Assembly: GCA_964415795.1 (NCBI GenBank)
Contig: CAYQBN010000010.1
Location: 1-64,000 of the forward strand
DNA length: 64,000 nt
Origin: CALITV01 sp964415795
Lineage (GTDB): Bacteria; UBP6; UBA1177; JAKLFG01
Reading direction: 5' to 3'
Below the pieces are notes generated by a model. It was not told the origin of the DNA. It worked only from the letters and a program-made list of their open reading frames with translations, and did not search any database. The number at the start of each line of letters is the position of its first letter. The stretch's first letter is position 1. The position numbers and the translations under genes are program-made. Shown here piece after piece: positions 1 to 9,313 of this stretch.

Positions 1-459
1 GCCCACCCGGATGTTGCTGATAAGATCGATGAGCTGGCCGAGGCGCTGCTTGTCGAGCGCGGGGCGGGCGTAGTCCTTGGGAAGCACGCTCTTGAGTGCG
101 GGGTTGTCGCGCTCGATGGCGGCCATGGCGTCATCGACGAGCCGGCCGATGGTGGGCTGCTTCGCCTGCGCCTGCAGATGTGTCCAGCGCGCCTCCGGGG
201 GAACCCAAAAGATATTCTCGGCACGGTACTCGTCGGGGTCCTCCGGATCCGCGCCATTTTTCGCGTCAGCAAGAAGTCTCGCGCGGTGCTCTTCGAAGGC
301 ATCCGAGATGTACTTCAAGAAGATGAGACCAAGAACGACATGTTTGTACTCGGCAGCATCCATGTTGTTGCGCAGTTTGTCTGCCGCCTCCCAGAGTTTA
401 GCCTCGAAGCCGAGTGTGGCCCCCGTGGCGTTACCTTTTTTTTCTCTTTTTTTCGCCAT
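1..459 (-). CDS. hsdM: Type I restriction-modification methyltransferase, N-terminal part (runs off left edge)
   Basis: The minus strand from the ATG at 459 stays open to base 1, giving 153 residues. They match the helical N-terminal domain of HsdM: an early GFEAKLWEAADKLR stretch, then VVLGLIFLKYISDAFEEHR, and later RLGQLIDLISNI, which in this family precedes the SAM-binding domain. The catalytic N-6 adenine methylase motifs (GxG and NPPF) would lie beyond the left edge. HsdM methylates adenine as part of a complex with HsdS and HsdR. A GGAGGAG ribosome site lies just before the ATG, and a TTGACA/TACCAT promoter lies upstream, so this is probably the first gene of an hsd operon going left. 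The family call is firm; whether the whole system is intact cannot be seen. Confidence 0.87.
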   Translation of the reverse strand, partial: MAKKREKKGNATGATLGFEAKLWEAADKLRNNMDAAEYKHVVLGLIFLKYISDAFEEHRARLLADAKNGADPEDPDEYRAENIFWVPPEARWTHLQAQAKQPTIGRLVDDAMAAIERDNPALKSVLPKDYARPALDKQRLGQLIDLISNIRVG

Positions 460-487
460 CCCGCTCCTCCACGGCTCGATACCTTTC

Positions 488-515
488 ATGGTAGAAAATA
501 TCTCCCCCTTGTCAA
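488..515 (-). promoter_or_regulatory. Sigma-70 type promoter for hsdM
   Basis: On the minus strand TTGACA (510-515) is followed after 16 bases by TACCAT (488-493), about 30 bases upstream of the hsdM ATG. The -35 is perfect; the -10 matches the consensus at four of six positions. Confidence 0.55.
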
Positions 516-557
516 ACATCCTCACGGGCGTTTGCAGAAAAAAGAATACCTCTCTGT

Positions 558-576
558 CGGGACGCCGGTTGTCCCG
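558..576 (-). terminator. Possible terminator hairpin after the TPR lipoprotein gene
   Basis: A perfect six-base stem, CGGGAC with GTCCCG around a seven-base loop, lies just downstream of the stop at 586. A run of six T on the minus strand follows only about 14 bases after the stem, so this is not a canonical intrinsic terminator. Confidence 0.35.
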
Positions 577-585
577 GTGCCCCGC

Positions 586-1635
586 TCACTTTCCCCTACA
601 GATGTCAGGAATAGCGGCTCGGAACCTGTCGAATGGGTAACTCTTCTTGTTGACGGCGACGCCAGTGTCGCTCACCGAGAGGGTGAAGGTCGTCGGCTTC
701 GCATTCGGGTCGGTGAAGCAGGTGAGGGTGACCATACCGCCCGTCACGATCCGCGAGACACCCCATTCGAGGGAGCCGTCAGTACCGCGATCGAGCACGA
801 CATAGCCAGTGTCAACGGTGAGGTCCGACGGCAACTTTACGGCCTCGGCGATCGCAGCGGCAAGGCCGATCGTCTGCGCAACGAGAACCACCCGCCGGAG
901 TTTCGCCGCGGGAGGGATCTCGCCCGCTGGGATGAGCGCGAGCGCCTCGGCGGGCTTTCCTATTTTCTCGCCGACCAAGAGAAGATTGGCAAGGTTATCG
1001 CCTGCCGCGAGGTCGAGGTGTTCCCGCGTTTCCCACGCATCACTGAACTTATTCTGAGAAACGAGCGCGTAGAAGAGCCCTTCCCACGCAGCACCGTTCT
1101 GTGGCATACTTTTCACCGCAGCGCGGAAATGAGTTTCGGCGGTCGCCATATCGTTCTTTTCGTAGGCCGCGGAAGCGAGGAAGTAGTGCGCCCCGGCATG
1201 CCCCGGCTCTTTCGCAAGCACCTCGTTCATCCGCGCAATCGCCGACTCGCGGTCGCCGCTTTCATAGGCAACCAGCCCGATGTTGTAGAGCGATTCGGCA
1301 ACTTGAATCCCGTTTTGTACGCAGAGGGCAAAGAGCGCCACCGCTTCGTCTTTTCGTCCAAGCCCCTGAAGGGCGAGCGCCCGGAAGAAGAGTGCCTCCG
1401 GCTCGCCGCTCTTTTCGAGATAGGGAAGCGCTTCCCCGAACTTCTCTTCAAGAACGAGGGAACGCCCTTTCGTGAAGTCGGAATCGGCGGTATTCTCCTC
1501 AAGGAGTGCGAGGTTGCGCTCCGCCTGCGCCTTCTGCGACGCGGCGCTTTCGCAGGAACAACCGAACAGCACCGAAAAAAGAACCAGCAGAACCGCTCCC
1601 CCTTTTTCCCATGCGTACCGTTCATCGTGTCTCAT
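586..1635 (-). CDS. TPR-repeat lipoprotein
   Basis: About 349 residues. A charged N-terminus and hydrophobic stretch end in LFGC, a plausible lipobox, so the mature protein should be lipid-anchored. Residues about 35-250 are tetratricopeptide-like helix pairs (for example the region around AESLYNIGLVAYESGDRESA). The last 80 residues look like a small beta domain with two cysteines. I chose the ATG at 1635, not the in-frame start at 1665, because GGGGGAG lies four to five bases before it. It is divergent from the zinc-ribbon/TPR gene. TPR lipoproteins usually act as protein-binding scaffolds; no specific partner can be named. Confidence 0.8.
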   Translation of the reverse strand: MRHDERYAWEKGGAVLLVLFSVLFGCSCESAASQKAQAERNLALLEENTADSDFTKGRSLVLEEKFGEALPYLEKSGEPEALFFRALALQGLGRKDEAVALFALCVQNGIQVAESLYNIGLVAYESGDRESAIARMNEVLAKEPGHAGAHYFLASAAYEKNDMATAETHFRAAVKSMPQNGAAWEGLFYALVSQNKFSDAWETREHLDLAAGDNLANLLLVGEKIGKPAEALALIPAGEIPPAAKLRRVVLVAQTIGLAAAIAEAVKLPSDLTVDTGYVVLDRGTDGSLEWGVSRIVTGGMVTLTCFTDPNAKPTTFTLSVSDTGVAVNKKSYPFDRFRAAIPDICRGK

Positions 1636-1721
1636 TCGACTCCCCCGTTGCTTCGTTGCGGTCACCTTACCGTGGTGTTGTATGCGGATAAGAACGGCGA
1701 GTCAAGGTGCCCTTTTTATAT

Positions 1722-1750
1722 TTGACATGAATCTTTGATATGCATACAAT
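1722..1750 (+). promoter_or_regulatory. Near-consensus sigma-70 promoter
   Basis: TTGACA (1722-1727), a 17-base spacer and TACAAT (1745-1750) lie 28 bases before the ATG at 1778. Expected transcription start is about 1757, leaving room for the GGAG ribosome site at 1766-1769. Confidence 0.85.
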
Positions 1751-1777
1751 ACTTTTCGCAAACACGGAGTATTTAGT

Positions 1778-3064
1778 ATGGAGCAGAAAAAAGACGTCAT
1801 TACCTGCATCTCGTGCGGGACAAGTTATCGACGTCCCGCCAATCTCCCTCCGACCGGAGCCGAGGTCAAGTGCAAAAAGTGCGGCACAATGTTCGTCGTC
1901 GTCGGCGATGAGGAAGGCTTCCTCGCGGGGGCAACCATCCGAATACCCGGCGGTGCATCGTTCCGCGTTGCGAGCAGCACCGATGTTATATACAAGATAC
2001 GTTCCGGAGAGATCCCCGAGTCGGCCGAGGTCTCTCGTGACGGCACCGAGTGGTATCCCCTTTCAACGTTCACGACGCTCCGCGATGCCTTCGCCGCACG
2101 GCCCAAGCGGCCGACGCTCATCACGCCGGAAAGCGAGTCGCGTGAACCAAAATCCACCGTTCTCATTTCCGAGGAGTCCGTCAAACCGAAAAGCGACCAG
2201 ATCGTTACCGCGACGACACCGCCCCGCGAGATGACCACGATCGACCGCCGCGCCGCCCCGCAAGCCGAGTTCAAACCGGCCCCCGAAAAGCCGAGCGACT
2301 CGCTCCTCGACGCGATCGGCGCGAAACCGCAGGAAGAAAGACCCGAGCCTAAGGCTATGCCGAAAGCGGAGGTAAAGAAAGAAGAAGACGATGAGTTCAA
2401 TAAGCTCTTCGAGGATGAAGACGAAGCACCTCGAAAACCGTTCAAGGTGAACATAAAGATCGTTGCCGCCGTTGCCGGCATCGTCGGCATCGCCATTCTC
2501 ATTCTTCTCCTCGTAAAGACCGGCGGCGAACCGAAAGCGACGGCGGAGCGGAAAGAGATACCGACCGAACAGCCGACCGCTCCCGAACCAAAGCAGGAAC
2601 CGACACCGACACCGACACCGGCGCCGGCACCGGCACCGACGACCATGCAGCAACCCACGGCAGAACCGCCGAAGAGCGACCTCGTCAAGGAACAGGAAGA
2701 ACTCATGCGCCGTCAGCCACAGCAGGCAACAACGAAGAAAGAGCCACCCCGCAAGGCAAGCGTCCCAGCAACGCCCCTGCGACAGACCGAGGCACCCAAG
2801 AAGGGAGGCGGCGGTTCGGTCAAGGCGCTTGTTGACCGCGGATGGAAACTGACCGATAAGGGCGACAATGACGGCGCCATCGATCTTTTCCTCAAGGCTA
2901 TCGAGTTGGATCCTGCGAATGGTCAGGCCTACTATGGTCTCGGCTATGCCTATCAGGCGAAGGGACAGAAAGCGAAGGCCCGCGAATACTATCAGAAGGC
3001 GCTCAATGCGCGCATCAGTGCCGCTGACCGTGCTGACATCGAGAACATTCTGAACAACCTATAG
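1778..3064 (+). CDS. Zinc-ribbon, single-pass membrane, TPR protein
   Basis: 428 residues. The N-terminus carries a CxxC...CxxC zinc ribbon (CISC, then CKKC, residues about 10-40) of the MJ0042 type common in deltaproteobacterial regulators. Next comes a small domain of about 60 residues resembling the GYF_2/DUF4339 fold (its DGTEWYPLSTF segment). A charged linker leads to one transmembrane helix near residues 225-247, then a Pro/Thr/Ala-rich linker and a C-terminal TPR pair (AYYGLGYAYQAKGQKAKARE). The layout suggests a cytoplasmic sensor end and a periplasmic TPR end, with no cleaved signal. It shares a direction with the alpha-2-macroglobulin gene 43 bases on, so the two are probably co-transcribed. 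Its function is unknown. Confidence 0.85.
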   Translation: MEQKKDVITCISCGTSYRRPANLPPTGAEVKCKKCGTMFVVVGDEEGFLAGATIRIPGGASFRVASSTDVIYKIRSGEIPESAEVSRDGTEWYPLSTFTTLRDAFAARPKRPTLITPESESREPKSTVLISEESVKPKSDQIVTATTPPREMTTIDRRAAPQAEFKPAPEKPSDSLLDAIGAKPQEERPEPKAMPKAEVKKEEDDEFNKLFEDEDEAPRKPFKVNIKIVAAVAGIVGIAILILLLVKTGGEPKATAERKEIPTEQPTAPEPKQEPTPTPTPAPAPAPTTMQQPTAEPPKSDLVKEQEELMRRQPQQATTKKEPPRKASVPATPLRQTEAPKKGGGGSVKALVDRGWKLTDKGDNDGAIDLFLKAIELDPANGQAYYGLGYAYQAKGQKAKAREYYQKALNARISAADRADIENILNNL

Positions 3065-3107
3065 CTTAGTCTTCCTATTTCGTTCTTTTTATCGGGGGAG
3101 GTTGGTT

Positions 3108-6100
3108 ATGCGTGTATCCTTCTTTCTGTTTTCCTTGATCACCGTTCTTCTCATCGGTTCCTGCGGTGGATCGAAGAGCACAGCCCCGGATCGCGAATCG
3201 CCGACAGGGACCGAAGAATCTGTCCCGCAAGAACCGCCGTTCACCCCTCCGGACCGCTATGACGATTTCGCGGAGGTATGGAAAAAGGTCGAGGCGGCGG
3301 AAAAGGCAGGAAAGCTACGCACCGCTCTTGATGAGGTGGAGAAGATACTCGCCAACGCCCGTGCCACGCGCAATGTTCCGCAGATCGTGAAGGCACTCAT
3401 TCAAAAAACGAAGTTCGAACAACGGATCGGCGAGAAGCAATCCCATGAGCAGATTGCAGAGATGGAAAAAGAGATCGCGGCGGCACAGTTCCCCGAAAAG
3501 AACATTCTTCACTCCATCGTCGCCGATCTCTACCGGCACTACTTCGAGATGAACCGGTGGCGGTTCTACGAGCGAACCGAAGGAACCGCCGAAGGAAACG
3601 ACATCGCATCATGGAGTCTGCACAAACTAATGGTAACGATAATGGCGCACCACCACGCGGCGCTCGAACGCCCCGAAGATCTTCGCCGGATACCCATCGC
3701 CTTGTTCGACGAGATCATCGTCAAAGGGACACGCTCTCGTGCCCTGCGCCCAACGCTCTACGATCTCCTCGCACACCGCGCCGTTGACTTTTTCATGAAC
3801 GACGAGGCGGCGCTCACCGAAAGCGAAACACCGTTCGAGATAAGTGACATCGCCTATCTGCTTCCCGCCGAACGGTTCGCCGTCCTGCCGCTTCCCTCCA
3901 CCGATACTCGTTCTCTCGCGTGGCACGCCCTGAAGATACTGCAGGAACTGACCCGGGCACACCTCCGCGACAGCGACCCGGCAGCGCTCGTCGAGATAGA
4001 GCTCAAGCGGCTCTCCTTCGTCCGCTCTCGCCACACCGCCGAGAACCGCGACGGCATCTACCAGAAGACGCTTGAAATCCTCGAGATGCAGTACGGAGCA
4101 CACCGAACGGCAGCAGCGCGCATCGGTTACGAAACGGCCCTCTTCCACTACGAAAAAGCGAACGGGTGGCGCGAGGGAATGCCCGAAGAGGAACGGATGG
4201 GATTCCGAAAGGCGATCGACCGCTGTGCCTCGGTGATCCTCAAATGGCCCGACAGCGAAGGGGCGGAACTCTGCCGCGCCCTTTCGTCGCAGATAGGACG
4301 AAAGTCCATTCAGATACAGGCGGAGCCGGCGATAACACCCGAACGGCCCTCGCTCGTGTTCGTGAAGTACCGCAATGTGCCGAAACTCTACTTCCGCACC
4401 GTGAAACTCTCTCCGGAACGCGCCAACCAGCTGACGGCACGATACCAGTACGGCAGCGAGTACGAACCGGAGAAGATCGCCAAGGAACTTGCCGCTCTCC
4501 CGCCGCGCCACGCGTGGGAGGTTCCCCTTCCCGATGACGGCGACCGGCGCGAGCACCGTGTCGAGGTGGCGGTCCCGCCGCTCGAACGGGGCGAATTCGC
4601 CATCCTCGTCGGCACCGATCCCTCATTGTCTTTCCAGAAGAACGCGTTCCACTGGGTCATCGTGCAGGTGACCCCACTCGCCTTCCAGCAACGCGCCGAC
4701 GAGCGAGGACTCGAGTTCTTCGTCGCCGACCGCGAAAGCGGGCGTCCCGTCGAGCAAGCAACAGTGGAACTCGCCGCCCTGCGGTACGACTACCACACCG
4801 GCACCTACCGCGAAGAGATGCTGTTTCGCGGAAAGACAGACCGCACCGGTATCTTCCATACCCCGGCATTCACCCGTGCCTCACACTCCTACGGTTTCGC
4901 CGCAACCATCGTTCAGGGCAGTGCCCGCATCAAGAGTTACCTCTGGAGTTATCCCTACCGCTCTGACCAGCGTGCCATCACGCGCACCTACTTCTTCACC
5001 GATCGTGCCATATACCGTCCGGGACAGACGATATACTTCAAAGGTATCACTGTCTCGCACGATGCACACGGGATGCCGACGCTCGTCACGGGGCGGACCG
5101 GCACCGTCGAGCTCTATGACACGAACAACCAAAAAGTAGGGTCGCTCTCGCTGACGACGAACGCTTACGGCAGTTTCCACGGCAGTTTCACCGCGCCGTC
5201 GGGAGCATTGAACGGACAGATGACGATACGGAACGGCACCGGCTCGCTCTCCGTATCGGTCGAAGAGTACAAACGCCCGCTGTTCGAGGCGGCGATCGAG
5301 CCACCGAAGGGAACGTATCGGCTCGACGACACGGTGACGCTCGATGGCAGAGCGACCTCATACGCCGGCTCTCCGCTCACCGACGCGAAGGTGCGCTGGT
5401 ATGTCGAACGCGAGATACGCTTCCCCTACTTCTTCGGGCGGTGGGAGTACGCCTCGTTCTTCGCCCTCTGGAACGGAAAGAAGGCGATGATCGCCCACGG
5501 CGAGACGACGACCGGCCCCGACGGACGCTTTACGATATCCTTTACCGCGCGGCCCGAGAGACAGGTACCGAAAGAGCACCAGCCGCTCTTCTCCTACCGC
5601 GTCCACGCCGAAGTGACCGACCTCAACGGCGAGACCCACGCGGCAGAGCGGATCGTGCAGGCGGCCTACAGCGCCCTCAACCTCACGATCGGCGGTGCGA
5701 CGAACGGTTCTCCCGGCACCCCCTTCGACATAGAGGTTGTCACCACGAACTTGAGCGGGGAACCTCAACCGGCCAAGGGAACGATAACGATCAGCCGATT
5801 GAAGGATCGCGAGCGCCTGCTCCGCCGGCGGCTCTTCTACGAGCGCCCCGATCGCTTCATTCTCGACAAAACGGCCTTCGTCAAACAGTTCCCGCACGAC
5901 CCCTACGGCGACGAGGACAGCGCAGAGCGGCAAAAGGAAAAGGAATATCTGAAGATACCGTTCGACACTGGAGCAACAAAGAAACTGACGATAACGCCTA
6001 CCGAGTGGCCCACCGGCGACTACCTTATCGAGGCAAGTGCCACCGACCCCTTCGGAGAGCCGGTAAGGACCCAATCGCTCGTCACAATACGCAGCCGCGT

Positions 6101-9100
6101 CGAGGGAACTTTCACCCGCCCGGTGTATGAGGACATCGTCCTCTCCAAGGAGACCTACGAACCGGGAGAAACGGCAGAACTCTCCGTCGCCTCCGGAGCC
6201 GAGGCGGTGACGCTTCTCCTCGACATCGTACGAAGCGAAAAGGAAGAACGGCAGGTCATCGCACTCGACCGCTCGCAAAAGATCATCCGTATTCCCATCA
6301 CCGAACAGGACCGCGGCAACATCTCGGTGCGCTACCTCTTCATCAAGCATGGGCGCCCCTTCATGGGGTATCGCGCCATCCCGGTGCCGTGGACGAACAA
6401 GCAGTTGAAGTATGAGTTCCTCTCATTCCGAAGCACGCTCCAACCGGGAGAAAAGGAAGAGTGGCGGATAAAGATAACAGGACCAAAAGGCGAGGCGGTC
6501 GCGGCCGAGCTCGCGGCGGCGCTCTACGACGGGTCGCTCGACGCCTTCCTCCCGCACAACTGGTCCTTCTCGCTCTTTCCCACCCATGTCCCCCGCTACG
6601 CATGGCTCCTCCACGACGGCAACCAGATACGCTACGCACAGCCGCTCGAACACGACTGGAACACCGTCATCCAGTGGCCACTGTTCACCACCGATCGGAT
6701 CAACTATTTTGGGATATACACCGATTACTACGGTTACCGTAACTACTGGGAAGGTGGATACGGCGGTGCGATGGTGATGGGACGAGGAGCGGCGAGACTC
6801 GAAGAAGCGACTTTCGCCGACGAAGAAACGGTGGCACGAACGGTAATGCCTGCCGCCGCACCCGCGGGAGCAAAGGCGAAACGAGCGCCGGCAAAAGAGG
6901 CGGTCGCCGGCGACGAGACCGAGTACTACTTCGAGGATGCCGATATCACCGGGGAACTGGCGCGCCCCTCCCCCACGCCGGTCCAGATACGGAAGAACCT
7001 GCAGGAGACCGCCTTCTTCTATCCGCAACTCCACACCGACGAGAAGGGCGAAGTGATCGTCTCTTTCACCGTTCCCGAGGCGTTGACGACATGGAAGATG
7101 CTGGGGCTCGCCTACACCAAGGATCTCGCCTCGACGATACTGCGCAACGAACTGCGAACGCAGAAGGACCTCATGGTCGCCCCGAATGTGCCGCGCTTTC
7201 TGCGCGAAAAGGACACTCTCGTCATCTCGGCGAAGGTAAGCAACCTGACCGACACGGCACGGAACGGAAGCGCCGAACTGCACCTGTTCGACGCCCGGAC
7301 GATGAGCGACATCAGCGGCGATTTCGGCCTCACCCAAACAGCGGCCGCATTCAGCGCCCCTGCGAAAGGGAATGCCGTGGTACAGTGGCAGATAACGGTG
7401 CCGCAGCGCACCGATCCGGTCATCTGGCGCATCGTCGCAAAGGCAGGCGATCGCGGCGACGGCGAAGAGAATACCCTTCCGGTCCTTTCCAACCGGATGC
7501 TCATCACCGAGACCCTGCCGCTCCCAGTGAACGGAAAGGAAAAGAAGGACTTCACGCTCGAGAAGCTGAAGAACAGCGCCTCGACGAGCCTGACGAGCCA
7601 CCGGCTCACGCTCGAGTTCACCTCGAACCCGGCGTGGTACGCGGTGCAGGCGCTCCCCTACCTCATCGAGTATCCCTACGAGTGCGCCGAGCAGGTCTTC
7701 TCGCGCTACTATGCCAACAGCCTCGCGAGCCACATCGTGACCAAGAACCCGCGCATCGCCAAGGTGTTCGAGCAGTGGAAGGGAACGCCGGCGCTCGATT
7801 CGAACCTCATGAAGAACGAGGAACTCAAATCGGCGCTCCTCACCGAGACGCCGTGGGTGCTCGACGCGCAGGACGAGGCGGCCTCCAAGCGGCGCGTCGC
7901 CCTGCTCTTCGACCTCAACCGGATGGGCAACGAACTGAAGAACGCCTTTGACAAACTGCGGCGCCTGCAGGTTGCAAGCGGTGGTTGGCCATGGTTCCCC
8001 GGACTTCCCGAGGACCGTTACATCACCCAACATATCACCGCAGGGCTCGGCAAGCTGAAGAAACTCGGCATTGCGGTCGGCCCCGACATCGACCGAATGA
8101 CCCGTGCGGCGGTCGCCTACCTCGACCGGCAGATGGCACGGGACTACGAGGAACTCCTGCGCGCCAAGGTCGACCTGTCGAAAGAAAACATCTCATACCT
8201 CGGACGACACTACCTCTACACCCGCAGCTTCTTCACCGATATCCCCGTCACCGACGGGCACAAAACAGCGTTCGAGTACTGGAAAGGTCAGGCAACGACT
8301 TACTGGCTGGAGGAGACGCCCTATATGACCGCGCTCACCGCGACGGCGCTCTTCCGGTTTGGCGACACGGCGACGCCGGCGAAGATGGTCGCGTCGCTCA
8401 AGGAGCGGGCGATCCACTCCGACGAACTCGGAATGTACTGGAAAGAGAACATGGGGGGCTACTACTGGTTCCAGTTCCCGATAGAGACGCAGGCGGCGCT
8501 CATCGAAGCCTTCGAAGAGGTGGCGAAGGACTCTACCTCGGCCGATAAGATGAAGATATGGCTCATCAAGATGAAGCAGGTGCAGAACTGGCGCACCAGC
8601 AAGGCGACCGCCGACGCGGTCTATGCGCTGCTCTACGGCGGCGGCGACTGGCTCGCCGGCACGAAACTCGCGACGATCACCGTCGGCGGGAAGAAGGCGG
8701 GACCGGCAGAAGGAGAAAAGGCACCCGAGTCAGGTACCGGCTACTTCAAGACCTCATGGCCCGGCGCGCAGGTGACCCCCGCGATGGCACAGGTCACGGT
8801 CCAGAATCCCAATCCCGGCCCGGCGTGGGGCGCCCTCTACTGGCAGTACTTCGAGGATCTCGACAAGGTGACCGCCGCGCAAAGTCCTCTTTCCATCGAA
8901 CGGCAGATACTGCGCGAAAAGCGTGAGGGCAGCGGCCCCGTGCTCGAACCGATAAGCGACAAGACGCCGCTCAAAGTAGGCGACAGGATCGTGGTGCGGC
9001 TTGTTCTCAAGGTCGACCGCGACATGGAATACCTCCATATCAAGGACGGCCGCCCGGCGGGGACCGAACCGGTCGATGTGCTGTCGGGGCACGATTACCG

Positions 9101-9305
9101 CGACGGCCTCTGGCTCTACCGCGTCACGAAGGACGCCTCGACCAACTTCTTCATCCACCGCGCCGTCAAGGGAACCTATGTGCTCGAATACCGTCTCACC
9201 GTGACGCTTGCCGGGAGCTATTCGGCGGGAATCGCGACGGCACAATGCCTGTACGCCCCCGAATTCGCCGCCCACAGCGCCGGGATACGCATCACCGCGC
9301 AATGA
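3108..9305 (+). CDS. Alpha-2-macroglobulin family lipoprotein with thioester motif
   Basis: 2065 residues, at the large end of bacterial alpha-2-macroglobulins. A lipoprotein signal ends in LIGSC. I place the start at the ATG of 3108, six bases after GGGGGAGG; an upstream TTG at 3102 is less likely. About residue 625 begins the macroglobulin segment with FFTDRAIYRPGQTIYFKG, a hallmark of the MG2 region, and about residue 1295 begins the A2M core (QETAFFYPQLHTDEKGEV). Cys1526-Ala-Glu-Gln1529 fits the CxEQ internal thioester that covalently traps attacking proteases in this family. A helical-barrel (TED-like) region and C-terminal beta domains follow. In other bacteria such proteins are thought to protect the envelope by trapping proteases. 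No adjacent pbpC-type gene is present, unlike the common arrangement. Confidence 0.93.
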   Translation: MRVSFFLFSLITVLLIGSCGGSKSTAPDRESPTGTEESVPQEPPFTPPDRYDDFAEVWKKVEAAEKAGKLRTALDEVEKILANARATRNVPQIVKALIQKTKFEQRIGEKQSHEQIAEMEKEIAAAQFPEKNILHSIVADLYRHYFEMNRWRFYERTEGTAEGNDIASWSLHKLMVTIMAHHHAALERPEDLRRIPIALFDEIIVKGTRSRALRPTLYDLLAHRAVDFFMNDEAALTESETPFEISDIAYLLPAERFAVLPLPSTDTRSLAWHALKILQELTRAHLRDSDPAALVEIELKRLSFVRSRHTAENRDGIYQKTLEILEMQYGAHRTAAARIGYETALFHYEKANGWREGMPEEERMGFRKAIDRCASVILKWPDSEGAELCRALSSQIGRKSIQIQAEPAITPERPSLVFVKYRNVPKLYFRTVKLSPERANQLTARYQYGSEYEPEKIAKELAALPPRHAWEVPLPDDGDRREHRVEVAVPPLERGEFAILVGTDPSLSFQKNAFHWVIVQVTPLAFQQRADERGLEFFVADRESGRPVEQATVELAALRYDYHTGTYREEMLFRGKTDRTGIFHTPAFTRASHSYGFAATIVQGSARIKSYLWSYPYRSDQRAITRTYFFTDRAIYRPGQTIYFKGITVSHDAHGMPTLVTGRTGTVELYDTNNQKVGSLSLTTNAYGSFHGSFTAPSGALNGQMTIRNGTGSLSVSVEEYKRPLFEAAIEPPKGTYRLDDTVTLDGRATSYAGSPLTDAKVRWYVEREIRFPYFFGRWEYASFFALWNGKKAMIAHGETTTGPDGRFTISFTARPERQVPKEHQPLFSYRVHAEVTDLNGETHAAERIVQAAYSALNLTIGGATNGSPGTPFDIEVVTTNLSGEPQPAKGTITISRLKDRERLLRRRLFYERPDRFILDKTAFVKQFPHDPYGDEDSAERQKEKEYLKIPFDTGATKKLTITPTEWPTGDYLIEASATDPFGEPVRTQSLVTIRSRVEGTFTRPVYEDIVLSKETYEPGETAELSVASGAEAVTLLLDIVRSEKEERQVIALDRSQKIIRIPITEQDRGNISVRYLFIKHGRPFMGYRAIPVPWTNKQLKYEFLSFRSTLQPGEKEEWRIKITGPKGEAVAAELAAALYDGSLDAFLPHNWSFSLFPTHVPRYAWLLHDGNQIRYAQPLEHDWNTVIQWPLFTTDRINYFGIYTDYYGYRNYWEGGYGGAMVMGRGAARLEEATFADEETVARTVMPAAAPAGAKAKRAPAKEAVAGDETEYYFEDADITGELARPSPTPVQIRKNLQETAFFYPQLHTDEKGEVIVSFTVPEALTTWKMLGLAYTKDLASTILRNELRTQKDLMVAPNVPRFLREKDTLVISAKVSNLTDTARNGSAELHLFDARTMSDISGDFGLTQTAAAFSAPAKGNAVVQWQITVPQRTDPVIWRIVAKAGDRGDGEENTLPVLSNRMLITETLPLPVNGKEKKDFTLEKLKNSASTSLTSHRLTLEFTSNPAWYAVQALPYLIEYPYECAEQVFSRYYANSLASHIVTKNPRIAKVFEQWKGTPALDSNLMKNEELKSALLTETPWVLDAQDEAASKRRVALLFDLNRMGNELKNAFDKLRRLQVASGGWPWFPGLPEDRYITQHITAGLGKLKKLGIAVGPDIDRMTRAAVAYLDRQMARDYEELLRAKVDLSKENISYLGRHYLYTRSFFTDIPVTDGHKTAFEYWKGQATTYWLEETPYMTALTATALFRFGDTATPAKMVASLKERAIHSDELGMYWKENMGGYYWFQFPIETQAALIEAFEEVAKDSTSADKMKIWLIKMKQVQNWRTSKATADAVYALLYGGGDWLAGTKLATITVGGKKAGPAEGEKAPESGTGYFKTSWPGAQVTPAMAQVTVQNPNPGPAWGALYWQYFEDLDKVTAAQSPLSIERQILREKREGSGPVLEPISDKTPLKVGDRIVVRLVLKVDRDMEYLHIKDGRPAGTEPVDVLSGHDYRDGLWLYRVTKDASTNFFIHRAVKGTYVLEYRLTVTLAGSYSAGIATAQCLYAPEFAAHSAGIRITAQ

Positions 9306-9313
9306 GCGCCCGG

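Noticed and set aside
178..1725. A 515-codon plus-strand open frame across the TPR lipoprotein gene
   Set aside because: It is antisense to a gene with a signal peptide, TPRs and a good ribosome site, and its product is Arg-rich without any recognisable domain.
6423..8033. A 536-codon minus-strand open frame inside the macroglobulin gene
   Set aside because: It mirrors the strong codon bias of the A2M gene; no family features and no ribosome site.
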